From: Epiperipatus broadwayi
Taxonomy: Eukaryota; Onychophora; Udeonychophora; Euonychophora; Peripatidae
Direction of reading: 5' to 3'
Length of the DNA stretch: 64,000 nucleotides
Assembly: GCA_028023455.1 (NCBI GenBank)
Contig: JAQFVV010000002.1
Span: 30,323,725 to 30,387,724, forward strand
Part shown: positions 61,377 to 64,000 of the stretch, in pieces
Layout of the letters: each line of letters opens with the position of its first letter
How positions within the stretch are numbered: the first letter of the stretch is position 1
Notes under the pieces: generated by a model
Database searches by the model: none
The model's input: only the letters and a program-made list of their open reading frames with translations
What the model was told of the DNA's origin: nothing
Program-made: the position numbers and the translations under genes

Positions 61377-61609
61377 TGTTAAAAGTTTGTATTTAAAATA
61401 TGAAAAAAGACTATAGATTAATTATTTGAATTTTGTATAATTTGAAATTCAAAGCTTAATTCTCATTTAATAGTGATTTCTCAAAAAAAAAAAAAAAAGA
61501 AAAAAGGTGCATTTCTAACTTAAACAAGATTTTATATTTTTATCAATTAAACTTTCTGATAAATTATTTTAGTATTTCATGTATTTTTTAAATAATTATA
61601 TAAAATACC

Positions 61610-61860
61610 ATAAAGATTTCTTTATTTTGCTATATTATTTTATATAAATGCAATCATATTCTTTTCTTTAAGCATTTTATTGCAAATTTTTATTCATTTC
61701 ATTGTTTTGTCTTATTATTTATTTATTTCATATTATTTTATTCCTGTTAGTTCTGAAAAAAACTGCAGAGTGGTCGAAACATCAGTTTATATACAAAAGT
61801 TTGCAATGTAGTGTTTAAAAAAGGAGTATGATTGTATTTATATAAAATACATAAATATGA
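61610..61860. mobile_element. Palindromic hammerhead-like family, copy 3 (degraded)
   Basis: The right side has TTCTGAAAAAAACTGCAGAG then TGGTCGAAACATC and ends GAGTATGATTGTATTTATAT; about 60 bp of the inverted arm survives at 61640-61700. Confidence 0.55.
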
Positions 61861-62512
61861 CTTTCTTATGATAATTTAATACAATTATTTAAATGCTTGG
61901 CACAAATATAAAACTCTACAAAGTGATCAATTCAAATTCGAAACAAAATAAAAATATTGAAATTTAGAATTAATTTTAATTGATCCTTCACATCCAAGTT
62001 GGGAAAATATTAGAACTAATTACAAAATAGCAATCAACTTCACCGATATTTTCATTAAAAAGTGGGTAATCAGTAATTTCACAACACTGTAATAGCAATA
62101 TAAAAAATAATAATATTACAAACTATACGTACATTTTTTTAATTATTTATATAATGAAAATAACAATGACAGGAGCTTAAAAATTATTTAAAAAGATAAT
62201 TATCTCTCAACTTTCATCTTGCAGGCAAACTTAACAAAACTTGTATATATCCACTCAATTCTGCAAATTTTTGCATAAATTAAATTTTATCGTTAGAGAC
62301 ATGTTGTAGAATATGAAAATATTTTTTTAGCACATAAAAATCAAGTACTGCAATATATTATAAAGCATGAGTCACACAAGGATTGAGAGTTGTTTGAATC
62401 GTAAGTCAGATTTTTCAAGCATTACGCATTTTATATATATTTCTATTTATTTTATATATATTTATTTTATATATTTCTATTTCACCAGCTGTGAAATTTA
62501 TATAAATTTAAA
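61861..62512. other. WDR26 intron, no feature
   Basis: AT-rich with a TTTTATATATTTC microsatellite-like stretch (62430-62485). Confidence 0.5.
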
Positions 62513-63435
62513 TATAAAAAGAGAGATGATATCATGAAATGGGTAAGACTTCTATCAAGAATTATATAGTTATAAAGAACAAGTACCTTCTATATCTATT
62601 ATATCTTCTGAATTTCCCAGAATTTTAGATGAAGAAGTGAGACATGCAGTTAAATGTATAAAGAAAGGAAAGTCTCCAGGTAATGATGGAATTATAATTG
62701 ATATATTAAAAGAAGCAAGTGAAAAAATAAATTTCTTTTTAGCAAAGTTATATACCAAATGTCTAAATGATAAAGATGTACCAGATGATTGGAAGAATGC
62801 AGCATTAATATTAATATTTAAAAAAGGTGATAAAGAAGATATGAGAAATTACAGACCCATCAGCCTTTTATTAGTTTTATACAAAATTTTTCATAATATA
62901 ATTACAACTCATCATCTACAGAAAACATTGGATTTCCACCAATCAAGAGAACAAGCTGGAGTTAAAAATGGTTTTAGTACAGTAGATCATATCCAAGTAT
63001 TGAGAGAAGTTATAGAACGGACAAATGAATATGAGTTGCCATTATGCTTTGGATTTGTAGATTATGAAAAGGCATTTGATTCTATAAATATTTCTTCAGT
63101 GATTAAAGCATTGGTTCATCCAGGATATTGTCATATTTTAAAAATATTTATAAAAACGCAACAGCAATAATTAGATTACATAATGATACTAGGAAAGTCA
63201 ACATTGAGAAGGGTGTAAGACAGGGCGAGTCCATATCTCCAAAACTTTTTATAGCAGTGCTGCAAGAAGTATTTTGTGGATTAAAATGGTAAGCTAAAGG
63301 AGTGAAAGTAAATGGACATTATTTAAGTCATTTAGATTTTGCAAATGATGTAGTTGTTTTTGCAAATAATGCTTTAGAACTGCAGGAAATGTTGCAGGAG
63401 TTATCAGATGAAAGTAGAAAAGTAGAACTAAAGAT
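62513..63435 (+). pseudogene. RTE copy 3, RT domain only
   Basis: Colinear with 9037-9965 of the intact copy, starting at AAGAGAGATGATATC. Readable: KGKSPGNDGIIIDI, MRNYRPISLL, FVDYEKAFDS. A deletion and frameshift follow near 63115-63145, and the catalytic FADD has become FAND. It is 5' truncated and cut at 63435 by the LTR-like insertion. Confidence 0.9.
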
Positions 63436-64000
63436 TGTAACGGTATATGCCGTTACATTAATTTAAAATTAGAATAAAAACGGTTTTAAGTTCGTAAATA
63501 AAAAAACTAAAAACTAAAATTAAAGAATTGTTCGATGTACGTATATATATTCGCACAGATGCAAAACTTCAAAAATTATTTTCTTTTTTAAAAAAAAAAA
63601 AAATATTTGAACGTACTAAGTACATTATAAAAGAGTACAAGATCTAAAGATAAAATATTTTTGTAAATGGAAATGATGTGTTTATTAATTATCGAAAAGC
63701 AAGCTGGCCCTTGGGAATCTTACACAAAAAAGCCAGATGAAATATAGATAAGAGAACAAAAATAAATTAGATGTCCAATAGAAGCAGCAATGAAGGCTCA
63801 GACCATAACGAAAAATTGGAATAGGAAACCATTGTTCAGTAAATCCGGACGATCGGTATAAAAGGAACAATATTGAAATTAAGAACAGTTCCAGCTTGAT
63901 TTTGTGAGAAGAGCGATAAGACGCACTTGTCGGTCTCTCTCTCTCTCACTTATTTCAAATGAAATGACTGTAATACCAGGATTGAACCAGCTAAGGCCAC
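63436..64000 (+). mobile_element. LTR-like insertion, runs off the right edge
   Basis: RTE sequence stops after AACTAAAGAT and TGTAACGG begins, followed soon by CCGTTACA, an inverted start. The block has a TATA box and downstream CTCTCTCT tract, features of a Gypsy-type LTR. It shares the TGTAA start with the gag-only element but not its sequence. The other end is not in the window. Confidence 0.6.
63857..63865 (+). promoter_or_regulatory. TATA box in the LTR-like insertion
   Basis: TATAAAAGG in a locally less AT-rich context, about 420 bp into the LTR-like block; plausible pol II promoter of the retroelement. Confidence 0.45.

Noticed and set aside
53316-64000. Upstream WDR26 exons (LisH region)
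   Set aside because: Read by eye on the minus strand for the expected LisH-type peptide and found none; they probably lie beyond the right edge.
1-64000. CRISPR array or prokaryotic operon
   Set aside because: Spliced exons, LINEs, SINEs and LTR elements show a eukaryotic genome; the tandem repeats lack spacer structure.

Overview
The window comes from the strongly AT-rich, repeat-laden nuclear genome of an animal, most likely an invertebrate. The phylum cannot be fixed from this sequence. The only host gene I can support lies on the minus strand: three consecutive coding exons of a WDR26 (CTLH/GID E3 ligase subunit) orthologue at 53315-53179, 43893-43796 and 502-346. Reading phases and splice sites join them without a break. 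Almost everything else is intron, 9.3 kb between the first two exons and 43.3 kb between the next two, filled with nested mobile elements. No bacterial-style operons, intact tRNA or rRNA genes, or CRISPR arrays are visible.

Layout from left to right. 0-7 kb: WDR26 exon, a long inverted-repeat element (985-2165), a tRNA-like SINE, a small foldback and a second long hairpin element. 7.4-10.6 kb: an RTE-clade LINE with one uninterrupted 985-codon endonuclease/reverse transcriptase ORF. 10.65-22.43 kb: a very large inverted-repeat element with about 3 kb arms; a young LTR retrotransposon carrying only gag sits in the left arm, and the right arm keeps the matching empty target site. 23-32 kb: a decayed LINE, a foldback split by a SINE with a target duplication, a hairpin element, a decayed Gypsy element (27872-31521, minus strand) with both LTRs, and a hAT-type MITE at its edge. 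34-43.6 kb: diverged tandem repeats, a TA-flanked TIR element, foldbacks, a second LINE clade on the minus strand, a hairpin element split by a hAT-type MITE, and a near-perfect palindrome just beside a WDR26 exon.

44-53 kb: repeats with a tRNA-like end, then a second RTE copy broken by a 1.35 kb palindromic insertion (12-bp target duplication) and by a 3.2 kb unidentified insertion; it ends about 65 bp from the WDR26 5' splice site. 53-64 kb: upstream WDR26 intron with a second TA-flanked element, two more copies of the palindromic family, further foldbacks, an RTE 3' end, a TIR element split by a SINE, and a third RTE copy interrupted by the start of an unrelated LTR.

The most unusual items are: the gag-only LTR element with its empty site present in the same window; a palindromic family whose arms carry a hammerhead-like CTGATGA/hairpin/CGAAA motif; a five-member hairpin family sharing one conserved core; and the 3-kb-armed inverted repeat. 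RTE-encoded machinery is a plausible driver of the SINEs, but that link is inference.
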